Part shown: piece by piece, positions 24,630-33,976 of the stretch | Position numbering within the stretch: the first letter of the stretch is position 1 | How the letters are laid out: the number at the start of each line of letters is the position of its first letter | Assembly (NCBI GenBank): GCA_020852705.1 | Contig: JADZAP010000004.1 | Coordinates: 17,486-81,485, forward strand | DNA length: 64,000 nucleotides | Direction of reading: 5' to 3' | From: Ignavibacteria bacterium | GTDB taxonomy: Bacteria; Bacteroidota; Ignavibacteria; Tepidaquicellales; OLB5 | Program-made: the position numbers and the translations under genes | Notes under the pieces: model-generated | What the model was told of the DNA's origin: nothing | Databases searched by the model: none | Seen by the model: the letters and a program-made list of their open reading frames with translations, nothing else

Positions 24630-27449
24630 ATGAATTATAAGAAGCTGAATTATATTTTCGCAGGGATAGTATTGGTAATCTCAGCGATAACGTATTTATA
24701 TACCATGCAAAAAACCCTTTCATTTTGGGATTGCGGTGAATTTATAGCCTGTGCCTATACAATGTCGGTCCCCCACCCTCCCGGTGCACCGCTTTGGATA
24801 TTGCTGGGCAAATTAGCTACAATGATACCAATTGGTTCTAATCCGGCACTACGCATGAATGCTCTTGCGGCAATAAGTTCGGCATTTACTGCATCATTTT
24901 TATATTTGGTTATAGTTTCAGTTATTAAAGTATGGAAATCAGAAATAAAAGATAACTGGGATGCAGTAATGATATATTCAGCAGCAGCAATTGGAGCACT
25001 TTCACTTACGTTCAGCGATGCCGAATGGTTCAATGCAAATGAATCTGAAGTATATGCCTTAGGGACAATGTTAGTTGGTTTATGTATTTGGCTTTTAATG
25101 TTATGGTGGGAAAAAGCTGATGAAAAAGGCAATGAAAGATTACTATTGCTGGTAGCATTTATAATAGGAATATCTCTTGGCATTCATTTGCTTGTTGTTC
25201 AGGTAATTTTGGTTGCTGGATTTATATTTTACTTCAGAAAACACAAGTATGAACGTAAATCATTTTTTATAGCTTTTGTTATAACATGTTTATCATTTAT
25301 TGCAGTTTACCCAATAACTGTAATTTGGTTCCCCACATGGCTTGGCGGAGATATAAAGGCATTTAAAATTGATGACAGTTCAACTGTAACATTTCTGGCA
25401 GCAATGATACCGGTTGCATTGCTTTACGGTATATATTGGGCAGTAAAAAATAAAAAACAAAGTCATGCAATAGCATTTTCAGCATTATTTTTAGTTATAC
25501 TTGGTTATTCAATTTATGCAGGTGTAATATTAAGGGCAAAAGTAGATAACCTGCCAATAAATGAAAACGAACCAAAGAATCTGCCAACACTTGTTTCATA
25601 TCTAAGCCGTGAACAATACGGTGATGCACCATTTTGGCCAAGAAGATACTCACAGGAACCAATGCATAAACGTACATGGGCAATGTACAGCAGTGATATG
25701 GATTTTATGTGGAAATATCAGATAAACCAGATGTTCAACCGCTATCTTGGATGGCAATATATTGGCAGAGAAAGTTACGATCAGGATACTGGTATTGGGT
25801 GGACAGCATCAAGCGGTACAAAAATGCTTATAATAATTGCACTAAGTGCCCTGCTGCTTGCATCAATGTATTTTTATTCATCGGGAAAATATATTCAAAG
25901 TTTAATTAGTGTTATACTTTTGCTGGCAGTTGGTGCAGCAGGGTTCTGGTCAACAGCCTTCAAGGCGATTCCATTTTTAATCGGACTCTTTGGGTTATTT
26001 TATCATTTCAGGAAAGACTGGAAATTAGCATTAACATTTTTATGGATGTTTTTGCTGATGGGTGTTTTAACTGCATTATTCCAGCGGCAGCAGGACCCGC
26101 AGCCAAGGGAGCGTGATTACTTTTATACCGGTGCATTCTTTGTATATTCATTATGGATTGGTATTGGTATTATGGGAATAATTGAGCTTATAAAAGAAAG
26201 TCTGCCGAGTATTCAGATAAATAAGGCACTTTCAGCCGCGGTACTTGTTATTACTTTTATTCTTGTGCCGGGTATGATGTTTAAAACGAATTTTCATTAT
26301 AACAACAGAAACGAGAATACTGTACCTTTTGAATATGCATATAATTTATTACAGGGGATTGATAAAGATGCAATTTTATTTACTAACGGAGATAATGATA
26401 CATTCCCCCTATGGTACCTGCAGGCAGTAGAGGGCTACAGAACAGATGTAAGAGTTGTGAATTTAAGTCTGTTAAATACCGACTGGTATATTATTGAGAT
26501 GAAGAACTCAATGCCATACGGCAGTTTAAAAGTACCAATCAGTTATACTGATGAGCAGATAAAACAGCTTCAGCCGATACAGTGGGGTGATTTTAAATCA
26601 GTAAGTGTTACAGTGCCTCCGGAAGCTTATCCTGATAGTCTAAAAACCAAAAACCAGATTCCTGATAAACTTACATGGCGTATGCCATATACATTTACTT
26701 CCGGCAACGTAAAGGCAGTTAAGGTACAGGATCAAATGATATTTGACATAATAAGAACCAACAACTGGCAAAGACCTGTATATTTTTCAGCAACTGTAAC
26801 TGAAGATAATTACATTGGATTAGAGGAATATGCAGTTCAGGAAGGAATGGCAAAGAGGGTTGTTCCGTTTAAAGCAGATGTACCAACACAATTCAGGGTG
26901 AATGAAGAAAGAATGTGGAAGAATTTTATGGTAACACCGGCGGGATTTTCTAAAACACCGCAGGACGGATACTTTTTTGATAATTTTAAAAATCCGAATA
27001 TATTTTTCAATCAGGTAGAAACCAATGCAGTGCAAAGTTACAGGTCACAATATCTGCAATTTGCTTATGAATATGTAAACCGCGGAGATAAAGCAAAAAC
27101 CAACGAAGTACTCAACAGGATGGAAGATCTTTTCCCAAAAAATATTGTGCCTTATGATTACCGGATACTTTATGATGTATGTATGCAGTATTATAAAGCT
27201 GATAATTTAGCAAAATTCAACGAACTTTCACCAATTGTTGAAAAGGAAGCCTTAGATGCATTAAGCAAAAATCCAAACGATATACAATCATACTGGAATC
27301 CCTATAAACTTTTATTAGATATATATGAAGTACGCGGAGATTATACAAAAGCATTAGATATTTTGTATAAGTTAGATAAGTTTTCGCCTAACAGTCCAGA
27401 GGTAAAATCAAAGATTGAAACGCTAAAACAAAAGCAGCAGGGAAAATAA
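24630..27449 (+). CDS. DUF2723 family membrane glycosyltransferase with C-terminal TPR-like region
   Basis: The 939-residue protein has about a dozen membrane helices in residues 1-560 and a soluble C-terminal part. The N-terminal SFWDCGEFIACAYT, with its acidic residues after the first helix, is the DUF2723 hallmark and occupies the place of the catalytic acid in GT-C enzymes. PHPPGAPLW and the lumenal loop RQQDPQPRERDYFY also fit. The vertebrate relative TMEM260 is a protein O-mannosyltransferase, so transfer of a lipid-linked sugar to exported proteins is plausible. Residues 800-930 form TPR-like helices. It heads the glycan block extending to 31302. Confidence 0.85.
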   Translation: MNYKKLNYIFAGIVLVISAITYLYTMQKTLSFWDCGEFIACAYTMSVPHPPGAPLWILLGKLATMIPIGSNPALRMNALAAISSAFTASFLYLVIVSVIKVWKSEIKDNWDAVMIYSAAAIGALSLTFSDAEWFNANESEVYALGTMLVGLCIWLLMLWWEKADEKGNERLLLLVAFIIGISLGIHLLVVQVILVAGFIFYFRKHKYERKSFFIAFVITCLSFIAVYPITVIWFPTWLGGDIKAFKIDDSSTVTFLAAMIPVALLYGIYWAVKNKKQSHAIAFSALFLVILGYSIYAGVILRAKVDNLPINENEPKNLPTLVSYLSREQYGDAPFWPRRYSQEPMHKRTWAMYSSDMDFMWKYQINQMFNRYLGWQYIGRESYDQDTGIGWTASSGTKMLIIIALSALLLASMYFYSSGKYIQSLISVILLLAVGAAGFWSTAFKAIPFLIGLFGLFYHFRKDWKLALTFLWMFLLMGVLTALFQRQQDPQPRERDYFYTGAFFVYSLWIGIGIMGIIELIKESLPSIQINKALSAAVLVITFILVPGMMFKTNFHYNNRNENTVPFEYAYNLLQGIDKDAILFTNGDNDTFPLWYLQAVEGYRTDVRVVNLSLLNTDWYIIEMKNSMPYGSLKVPISYTDEQIKQLQPIQWGDFKSVSVTVPPEAYPDSLKTKNQIPDKLTWRMPYTFTSGNVKAVKVQDQMIFDIIRTNNWQRPVYFSATVTEDNYIGLEEYAVQEGMAKRVVPFKADVPTQFRVNEERMWKNFMVTPAGFSKTPQDGYFFDNFKNPNIFFNQVETNAVQSYRSQYLQFAYEYVNRGDKAKTNEVLNRMEDLFPKNIVPYDYRILYDVCMQYYKADNLAKFNELSPIVEKEALDALSKNPNDIQSYWNPYKLLLDIYEVRGDYTKALDILYKLDKFSPNSPEVKSKIETLKQKQQGK

Positions 27450-27467
27450 TAAATAGTAAAATCTGAT

Positions 27468-27500
27468 ACGGCAGCAAATAATTGCTGCCGTAATTTTTTT
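27468..27500 (+). terminator. Rho-independent terminator after the DUF2723 gene
   Basis: ACGGCAGCAA/TTGCTGCCGT form a perfect 10-bp stem with a 4-nt loop, followed by AATTTTTTT. It separates the DUF2723 gene from the next GT-C gene. Confidence 0.92.
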
Positions 27501-27520
27501 GTAAAATTATCAGGATTTTT

Positions 27521-29512
27521 TTGAAGCAAACAAGAAAGATAAAAAATAAAAAAAAAGAAATAAAAACTGCAGATGTTAGGTATATTGCATTTGCTGTTCT
27601 AATTATACTTGCATTAATACTTTACTTTTATTCAAAGTTTTTTAGTTTCATTCAGGATGATTCATTTATCACCTACAGGTATGTAAAAAATTTTATTGAA
27701 GGGCATGGACTTGTATTTAATATTGGAGAAAGAGTTGAAGGGTATACATGTTTTTTATGGGTAATAATACTTGCTGGGGTTAAATCTACCGGAATTAATT
27801 TTATATCAGCATCACAAACCCTTGGCATCATTTCTTCAATGCTTACACTGCTGTTTACTTATTTAATATCATCCAGAATCTTTCCAAAAACGAAAGGTGC
27901 AGTATATAACCTGGTTTTTACACTTTCAGCCGCTGCAATGCTTGCTGTAAACGGATCATTTGCATTTTGGGCTGTAAGCGGAATGGAAACAGGATTATTT
28001 GCATGTCTTATTACCCTTGGTATATATTTATATCTCCGTGAAAATGACGAGGTTTTATACAGAATTCCATTATCATCTGCGGTATTTTTATTTGCATCGC
28101 TTACAAGACCCGAAGGTAATTTGATATTTGCAGTTACAGTACTGCATAAAATAATAATTACCATTAAAAACAAGAGAGAATCCGGTAAAAACGCAGCATC
28201 AATTTTAAGCAGAGATAATATGATATGGATTGCGATATATCTTATTCCAGCAGGTATATATATGGCATGGAGATGGAGCTATTACGGATATATGCTTCCA
28301 AATACATTTTATGCAAAAACCGGTTCATCCTGGGAATATATTAAAACAGGCTTTGACTATACCTGGACATTTTTAAGCTCATACGGATTTTACGGGCTGT
28401 TTGCTGTAATTGGTATTTATACATTAACCAGTAAAGATAAATTTTACAGCTATCTGTATCTTGTAATGATATTTTTAATATTTACAATTTATATAATATT
28501 TATTGGCGGAGATGTTTTAAGACCGAACAGATTTTTTATTCCGGTAATGCCCGTATTTTTCATATTGTTTCAGGAAGGGTTTGCAATGTTAACAGAGCAA
28601 TTTGATAAAAAGCGCGAAATGACTTTAGGGGCTATTGCAGGTTTAGCAGTTGTAATTGGATTTTCATATTATACATACAGTAAAGAATCAACTGTAATAA
28701 AGGGTTATGCCGATTTAGAAAACGGGCTAGTGCAAAAAATGAAGGGTACAGCCAGCTGGCTAAAAACCAAACAGATACAAAACGGCAAGCCGCTCACAGT
28801 AGCTGCTACTACAATCGGTGCAATTTCATATTACTCTGATGTTATATTAATTGATATGCTAGGCTTGACGGATAAAGAAATTGCACATAATCCAAAACCA
28901 ATACCTGAAATTTCAAGCAAAGAGGTTGGGTGGAGAGAGCGGAATTATAATGTAGATTATATTCTTTCAAGAAAACCTGACTACATTTATTTTTCAACAG
29001 GTATAAAACCAAGTGCTTATGCAGAGCGGGGACTTTTTACAAATAATGAGTTTATGAGATACTACTACCCGTATTATTTTACTGTACCTGAACTGAGCTC
29101 TGCTGATATTATTTATAAACGAAAAACTGATGCAGAAGTAAGTGTTTTGCCTATACCTGTACCAAATCCAAACTATAAAAAGTCGTTTGTAAATCTGTAC
29201 AATCAGGCAATGAACACACAAAAGGATAAGAGTAAACTGCAGGAAGCAATGATACTTTACACACAGGCAATAGAGCAGGGTCCACCCGGCTGGGGAACGC
29301 CTTATCAGATGATTGGAGAGCTTTACTTGCAGCAAAAAGATCAGTCCAAAGCAATGGAAAATTTTAAAAAAGCTGTTGAGTTAGATGATTATAATGTATT
29401 GGCTCATTATTATTTATATCAGCTTTATACTGCAAACAATGATACAGTAAATGCAAACATACATTTGGGAAAGATAAATAAATATGCACCTGAAATGCTT
29501 ACAAAACAATAA
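27521..29512 (+). CDS. GT-C type membrane glycosyltransferase with C-terminal TPR
   Basis: The 663-residue protein has about ten membrane helices. Just after the first helix comes QDDSFITYRYVKNF, carrying the paired aspartates typical of GT-C enzymes, then EGHGLVFN and GERVEGYTCFLW. This sequence recurs in membrane transferases that use polyprenyl-phosphate sugars. Residues 575-655 form tetratricopeptide-like repeats (AMILYTQAIEQGPPGW, AMENFKKAVELDDYN). The start is a TTG 21 nt after a terminator. The methyltransferase begins 17 nt after its stop and the GT9 gene 15 nt after that, so the three genes look like one operon. Confidence 0.82.
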   Translation: MKQTRKIKNKKKEIKTADVRYIAFAVLIILALILYFYSKFFSFIQDDSFITYRYVKNFIEGHGLVFNIGERVEGYTCFLWVIILAGVKSTGINFISASQTLGIISSMLTLLFTYLISSRIFPKTKGAVYNLVFTLSAAAMLAVNGSFAFWAVSGMETGLFACLITLGIYLYLRENDEVLYRIPLSSAVFLFASLTRPEGNLIFAVTVLHKIIITIKNKRESGKNAASILSRDNMIWIAIYLIPAGIYMAWRWSYYGYMLPNTFYAKTGSSWEYIKTGFDYTWTFLSSYGFYGLFAVIGIYTLTSKDKFYSYLYLVMIFLIFTIYIIFIGGDVLRPNRFFIPVMPVFFILFQEGFAMLTEQFDKKREMTLGAIAGLAVVIGFSYYTYSKESTVIKGYADLENGLVQKMKGTASWLKTKQIQNGKPLTVAATTIGAISYYSDVILIDMLGLTDKEIAHNPKPIPEISSKEVGWRERNYNVDYILSRKPDYIYFSTGIKPSAYAERGLFTNNEFMRYYYPYYFTVPELSSADIIYKRKTDAEVSVLPIPVPNPNYKKSFVNLYNQAMNTQKDKSKLQEAMILYTQAIEQGPPGWGTPYQMIGELYLQQKDQSKAMENFKKAVELDDYNVLAHYYLYQLYTANNDTVNANIHLGKINKYAPEMLTKQ

Positions 29513-29529
29513 CTGAACAGAGCTATTAT

Positions 29530-30207
29530 ATGACAATGATAAATGATATTAAGATATATTTCAAAATGATGTTCAGCTATAAGCCAAAAACATTCTGGAA
29601 TGAACTGTTATCAAATTCATTTGACTTAAAAGGTGTTGGACATTACAGGATGAGTAATGAAGAAAATCTTAAGATGTATGAAGAAAAAAAGATAATTCTG
29701 CAAAAAGAAATGGGAAAAGCAGGAATAACCATAACCCCTGAAATGAATTTAGTTGAAATTGGTATAGGAGTTGGCTTTTGGACAGATTATTTTAACTCAC
29801 TTGGTGCAAAAAATTACACAGGAAATGATATTGCCGAAATTTCTGTTATAAAGATGCAGGAAAGGTATCCGCAGTATAATTTTTTACAGGGAGATATAAG
29901 CGAGATACGGCTGCATGAGGATAAGTTTGACTTAGGGGTTATGATAGATGTAACGCAGCATATTACTGAAGATGAGAGGTTTAATACGGCAATGGATAAC
30001 CTATGGAAATCATTAAAAAGCGGAGCTAAACTTATAATTACAATGTGGGATCCCAAAAAGAATGTATATTTATCAAATAAGCTTCGTTTAAACAGGATAG
30101 AAAAACCGCGGGGATTGGAGTGGTATCAAAAGGTATTTGGAAATTCTGAAGTAATTTCAACTGCAGATTTTAACGATAAATTTCTTGTGATATTCAGAAA
30201 ACCCTGA
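29530..30207 (+). CDS. Class I SAM-dependent methyltransferase
   Basis: The 225-residue protein has the class I fold with motif I LVEIGIGVGFW near residue 80, an acidic motif II (NYTGNDIAE), and DLGVMIDVTQHI for motif IV. The closing strand region is KLIITMWDPKKN. Its place between a membrane glycosyltransferase and a GT9 enzyme, with gaps under 20 nt, suggests it methylates a sugar or glycan. The substrate cannot be read from the sequence. Confidence 0.85.
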   Translation: MTMINDIKIYFKMMFSYKPKTFWNELLSNSFDLKGVGHYRMSNEENLKMYEEKKIILQKEMGKAGITITPEMNLVEIGIGVGFWTDYFNSLGAKNYTGNDIAEISVIKMQERYPQYNFLQGDISEIRLHEDKFDLGVMIDVTQHITEDERFNTAMDNLWKSLKSGAKLIITMWDPKKNVYLSNKLRLNRIEKPRGLEWYQKVFGNSEVISTADFNDKFLVIFRKP

Positions 30208-30222
30208 ATTTTAATTATTTAT

Positions 30223-31302
30223 ATGAGAATATTAATAAATGCATTATCGGGAATTGGTGATGCCTTGATGTTCTCGCCGGCTTTAGCCCTTCTTAAAAAA
30301 CATTCACCTGAAATTAAAATAGATATTGCTGTAATGTTCAAAGCTGTTGAGGAGCTATACAAAAATAATCCTCACATTAATAAAATATATTTTATTGATT
30401 TTCTAAATCAATCAAAGGTAAGCTCACTGAAAGATACCCTTAAGCTGAGAAAGAATAAATATGATGCTGCAATAAATGTATATCCTTCTAACCGAAGGGA
30501 ATACAATTTGGTGCAGTTTTTTGAAGGTGCTAAAAAAAGTATTGCACACAGATATAATAATTTCTCTAAAACTAACTGGGATTTTTTAAACAATACATTA
30601 ATAAATGAAGTTAAGGATAAACATAATGTAATTGAAAATTTTGAATTGCTGAAAGCTGTATTTCCAGAAATGAGAGAGGATGAACTAGGTGAGCTTGAAA
30701 TTTATCTAATAGATGAAGATAAACAAAATGCGAAGCATTTACTTGAGGAGTTGGGACTTAATGATAAAATGATGATAGGATTTCATGCAGGTTCAGCAAC
30801 GTTTAAACGCCATATAAACAAGCGCTGGGCTGCGGAAAAATATGCTGAGCTGGCAAAGGAGCTTAATAATAAATACGGTGCTATAGTGCTTTTATTTGGA
30901 ACAGAAAAAGATGTGAATGAAAAAATAAAGATGCACTCAGGTAACTATGTATTTATACCACAAACCAAAAGCTTAACAGAATCAATGGCACTTATGAATG
31001 AATGTAATTTATTTGTGAGCAACGATTCAGCGTTGATGCATATAGCAGCAGCACTTAAAATACCGCAAATTGCTGTATTTGCATACACAAACTTCAAGGA
31101 GCTTTATCCGTGGAAAAACAAACATATTATAGTAAGAAAAGAACTTGATTGCTCTCCGTGTTTTTTTAACTCACCAAAACCTGTTAAATGTATATTTACA
31201 GGAGAAGATGAGTTTAAATGTATTAAAACAGTAAGTGTTGACGAAGCAATGGAAGCTTGTATAAAGTTAATTGAAGAAATTCCAGGTAATGTTGAATCTT
31301 GA
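30223..31302 (+). CDS. Glycosyltransferase family 9 (heptosyltransferase-like)
   Basis: The 359-residue protein has the two-domain GT-B layout of family 9. The N-terminus reads INALSGIGDALMFSPAL. The second domain opens with IGFHAGSATFKRHINKRW and contains the nucleotide-sugar motif SNDSALMHIAAAL. Two cysteines follow in LDCSPCFF, as often seen in the family. Family 9 enzymes add heptose or similar sugars to lipopolysaccharide core, which fits hldD at 22273 making ADP-heptose. Its 3' end overlaps the convergent receptor-like gene by 36 nt. Confidence 0.88.
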   Translation: MRILINALSGIGDALMFSPALALLKKHSPEIKIDIAVMFKAVEELYKNNPHINKIYFIDFLNQSKVSSLKDTLKLRKNKYDAAINVYPSNRREYNLVQFFEGAKKSIAHRYNNFSKTNWDFLNNTLINEVKDKHNVIENFELLKAVFPEMREDELGELEIYLIDEDKQNAKHLLEELGLNDKMMIGFHAGSATFKRHINKRWAAEKYAELAKELNNKYGAIVLLFGTEKDVNEKIKMHSGNYVFIPQTKSLTESMALMNECNLFVSNDSALMHIAAALKIPQIAVFAYTNFKELYPWKNKHIIVRKELDCSPCFFNSPKPVKCIFTGEDEFKCIKTVSVDEAMEACIKLIEEIPGNVES

Positions 31303-33138
31303 AAGAGCATTAAGAAAACCTCCCCTATCCATAAAAGGATAATATGCAGAATTATAAATTATCCTGTCTAGGATATTTTCAACTGTTAGACCAAATGTTG
31401 CCCTTCCGATTTTTCCAATGAGATAAAAATCAAATGTTGCATTAGCTGGAATTCTTAAAGAATTCTGAGCAGAGCCTTCAAAATATTCAGACCAGAAATG
31501 CGAAGTTACCCCAATTTTATATTCTAATTTATTTTTAAATGCAGCATCATGCCAAGCAAAACTAATATTACCATAGTGCTTAGGGAAGAAATACCTATGA
31601 AAATATTGTAATGTTGGATAATTATCAGTTAAATTAAACGAATAAACACCATCAATATCAAATTTAAAAAGCCGCAGAAACAGGGAATTGTTAATTCCTT
31701 TAAACGAATTTTCAGTTTCAGCTTTATGATAATAAATTTGTGAGCTAATATAATTTACACCGGAGCGAAAACTTAATTTAAAAGATGAGTAGTTGTAAAC
31801 ATTATCATAAATTGCCTGTGCTGTAAAAACTTTAGATGAATCGAAGTAATAGTTATAACCGGCTTTAACCCCGCCATTAAACTTTGCAATATCTGAATTT
31901 TTAATTTTATATCCGTTAATATATCCGCTTAGAATTAATTTATTAATTTTCAGGTCAATGTTTTCTTTAACCATTAATTTTCCGGTGTTATAAGTATAAT
32001 TTATAAAATGGTTTGGGTCAAATATATCATTATGGTAAATGTTATAAATATAAACACCTTCGGTGGTTGAAATGAGATCAATTTTTGAAGTAAGCCGGAA
32101 TTTAAGAACTTCATTCAATAAGATGCCGTAATTTACACCCAGTCTGTTGGATTTATAATATATACCATTAGGATTAGATCTGTTTTCTTCATCTCTATTC
32201 TTAACAAATGAATTATTTACAAATAATTGGAGTTTTGTTAACGAATTTTTCCCGGAAAAGAATACTGTACCAAAATCAACATCAAACCTTTCTTTAATCT
32301 GATAAAAATCTGAGTTAATTACCGGTGCTGCAGAGCTTAGGGCTTCCTCATTTTCACCCATATTAACAAGTGCTGAATTAAGTCCCCCGTTTATTCCTTT
32401 TTGTATTTTAGCATAATTTAAATGAGCAAAAAAATTAAGTTTATTGGAAGGAGCAAAAGTTAAATTAAACCTTCCAAGCCATCTGTCAAAATCGCTGTTG
32501 CTATAATGCCCTTTATAGGAATGTTTAGTGATTCCGAAATTAAAGTTGAGGTTTTTTAGAATGTTTTGATGGTAGTTTCCATCAAGATAAAGATTTTCGT
32601 ATCTATCCTGCCAAAAACTTATTTCAGTATAAGGTTTGAACTGAAAAAGCTGGCGCTGTATAACATTTATTGTGTTAATGAAACCAAAAGTATTATTGCC
32701 ATAACCATCGGTAAATTCCAGTTCAGAAATTTCATTTCTTGAAAGCAGATTGAAATCAATAGAGCTATCAGCCGGGTCAGTAATTGGTATTCCGTTTCTT
32801 AATATTCCGGTAGAATTACTGTTAATTCCATTAAAATAAAGAGGGTTATACTGCCCTATATCATGGAATTTGAAGTAATAGCCCGGAAGATTATCAAAGA
32901 TATTTTCCAAAGATTTTGCAGGGTACCATAAAAATCTGCTGCGAGTTAAAGTATCAGGGGAGAATTTATTTATGTATTGGTTATTGTGATCGGCGGAAAT
33001 GAATTTTTGAAAATATACTGTGTCAACATTCAGAGTATTTTTATTACTGTGATTATGAGTTGTATCTTGAGAATAAACTGATATAAGACAAAAAAACATC
33101 AGACAGGGTTGCAATATATTTAATTTAAAAATATACAT
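31267..33138 (-). CDS. TonB-dependent-receptor-like outer-membrane protein
   Basis: The 623-residue protein has a signal peptide at residues 1-23 (ending VYSQ). A plug-like region follows: ENIFDNLPGYYF, then PLYFNGINSNSTGILRNGIPITDP. The rest is rich in amphipathic beta strands with alternating aromatics and ends NITWNFFN, an aromatic-terminated barrel strand. No TonB box or carboxypeptidase-like N-terminal domain was seen, and the plug is short, so it may be a receptor-like porin. It lies 85 nt downstream of the lolD-type ATPase on the same strand. It overlaps the convergent GT9 gene, and its start region carries an 18-bp tandem duplication. Confidence 0.75.
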   Translation of the reverse strand: MYIFKLNILQPCLMFFCLISVYSQDTTHNHSNKNTLNVDTVYFQKFISADHNNQYINKFSPDTLTRSRFLWYPAKSLENIFDNLPGYYFKFHDIGQYNPLYFNGINSNSTGILRNGIPITDPADSSIDFNLLSRNEISELEFTDGYGNNTFGFINTINVIQRQLFQFKPYTEISFWQDRYENLYLDGNYHQNILKNLNFNFGITKHSYKGHYSNSDFDRWLGRFNLTFAPSNKLNFFAHLNYAKIQKGINGGLNSALVNMGENEEALSSAAPVINSDFYQIKERFDVDFGTVFFSGKNSLTKLQLFVNNSFVKNRDEENRSNPNGIYYKSNRLGVNYGILLNEVLKFRLTSKIDLISTTEGVYIYNIYHNDIFDPNHFINYTYNTGKLMVKENIDLKINKLILSGYINGYKIKNSDIAKFNGGVKAGYNYYFDSSKVFTAQAIYDNVYNYSSFKLSFRSGVNYISSQIYYHKAETENSFKGINNSLFLRLFKFDIDGVYSFNLTDNYPTLQYFHRYFFPKHYGNISFAWHDAAFKNKLEYKIGVTSHFWSEYFEGSAQNSLRIPANATFDFYLIGKIGRATFGLTVENILDRIIYNSAYYPFMDRGGFLNALSRFNITWNFFN

Positions 33139-33165
33139 TATTCAGGAAATATACATTATTCAGGA
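33130..33165. repeat. 18-bp tandem duplication at the start of the receptor-like gene
   Basis: AATATACATTATTCAGGA occurs twice in a row. On the minus strand each copy holds an ATG. Only the gene-proximal one opens the long frame; the upstream copy reads ATG TAT ATT TCC and then stops. Confidence 0.85.
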
Positions 33166-33207
33166 TATCTATTTATTTGAACAGTTGAAAATACTCTATT
33201 TTAAGAT

Positions 33208-33229
33208 AAATAATGAATATTCATTATTT
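33208..33229. repeat. Perfect 22-bp AT-only-rich palindrome at the lolD stop
   Basis: AAATAATGAATATTCATTATTT equals its own reverse complement and spans the stop codon of the ABC ATPase gene. It could act as a weak hairpin in the mRNA. Confidence 0.6.
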
Positions 33230-33910
33230 CTCCAGGAATCCATCAGCCATTTTTAAGGTCCTATCAGTCTTTTCAGCAAATTTTTCATTATGAGTTACTA
33301 TAACAAAGGTTTGATTATATTTTTTTCTCAAATCAAATATTAAATTCATAACTTCATCACTGTTTTTGGAGTCAAGATTACCTGTAGGTTCATCAGCTAG
33401 AATAACTTTAGGCGAGTTTATAAGCGCACGAGCAATAGCAACCCGCTGAGCTTCACCTCCTGAGAGTTCAGAAGGTTTATGTTCTAGTCTTAAGCCAAGT
33501 CCAACTTCGTTTAATATCTCTTTTGCCTTTGGCTCTGCAGCTTTTAAAGATTTACCTGCAATCATAGCAGCCAAGCAAACATTTTCAACAGCAGAAAATT
33601 CAGGCAAAAGATGGTGGAACTGAAAAACAAATCCAATTCTGGTATTTCGGAATTTTGCCAATTCATTGCTGCTTAATTTGAATACATCTTCACCATCAAA
33701 AATAACACTACCATCTGTTGGTTTATCAAGTGTTCCAATAATATGCAGCAATGTACTTTTTCCGGCACCGGAAGGACCAACTATAGTTACAACTTCGCCT
33801 TCGTAAATTTCAGTATCAATACCTTTTAATACTTGCAGAGTTTCTGTTTTAGAAACCTGATATTCCTTTGTTAATCCCTGAGTTTTAATGATAATTTTTC
33901 TGTTATCCAA
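33224..33910 (-). CDS. lolD: ABC transporter ATP-binding protein, LolD type
   Basis: The 228-residue ATPase has Walker [10 protein letters not shown] near residue 45, the signature [15 protein letters not shown] and Walker [32 protein letters not shown] matches the LolD/MacB subgroup, whose members work with FtsX-like permeases. LolD powers release of lipoproteins from the inner membrane toward the outer membrane. The matching permease is the next gene upstream (66-nt gap), so both form one operon with the receptor-like gene downstream. Confidence 0.9.
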   Translation of the reverse strand: MDNRKIIIKTQGLTKEYQVSKTETLQVLKGIDTEIYEGEVVTIVGPSGAGKSTLLHIIGTLDKPTDGSVIFDGEDVFKLSSNELAKFRNTRIGFVFQFHHLLPEFSAVENVCLAAMIAGKSLKAAEPKAKEILNEVGLGLRLEHKPSELSGGEAQRVAIARALINSPKVILADEPTGNLDSKNSDEVMNLIFDLRKKYNQTFVIVTHNEKFAEKTDRTLKMADGFLEK

Positions 33911-33976
33911 AAAATTAATTGATATGATTATTATAGATTATTGAAATAAATGATCAAAATATTAGTAAAAATGAAA

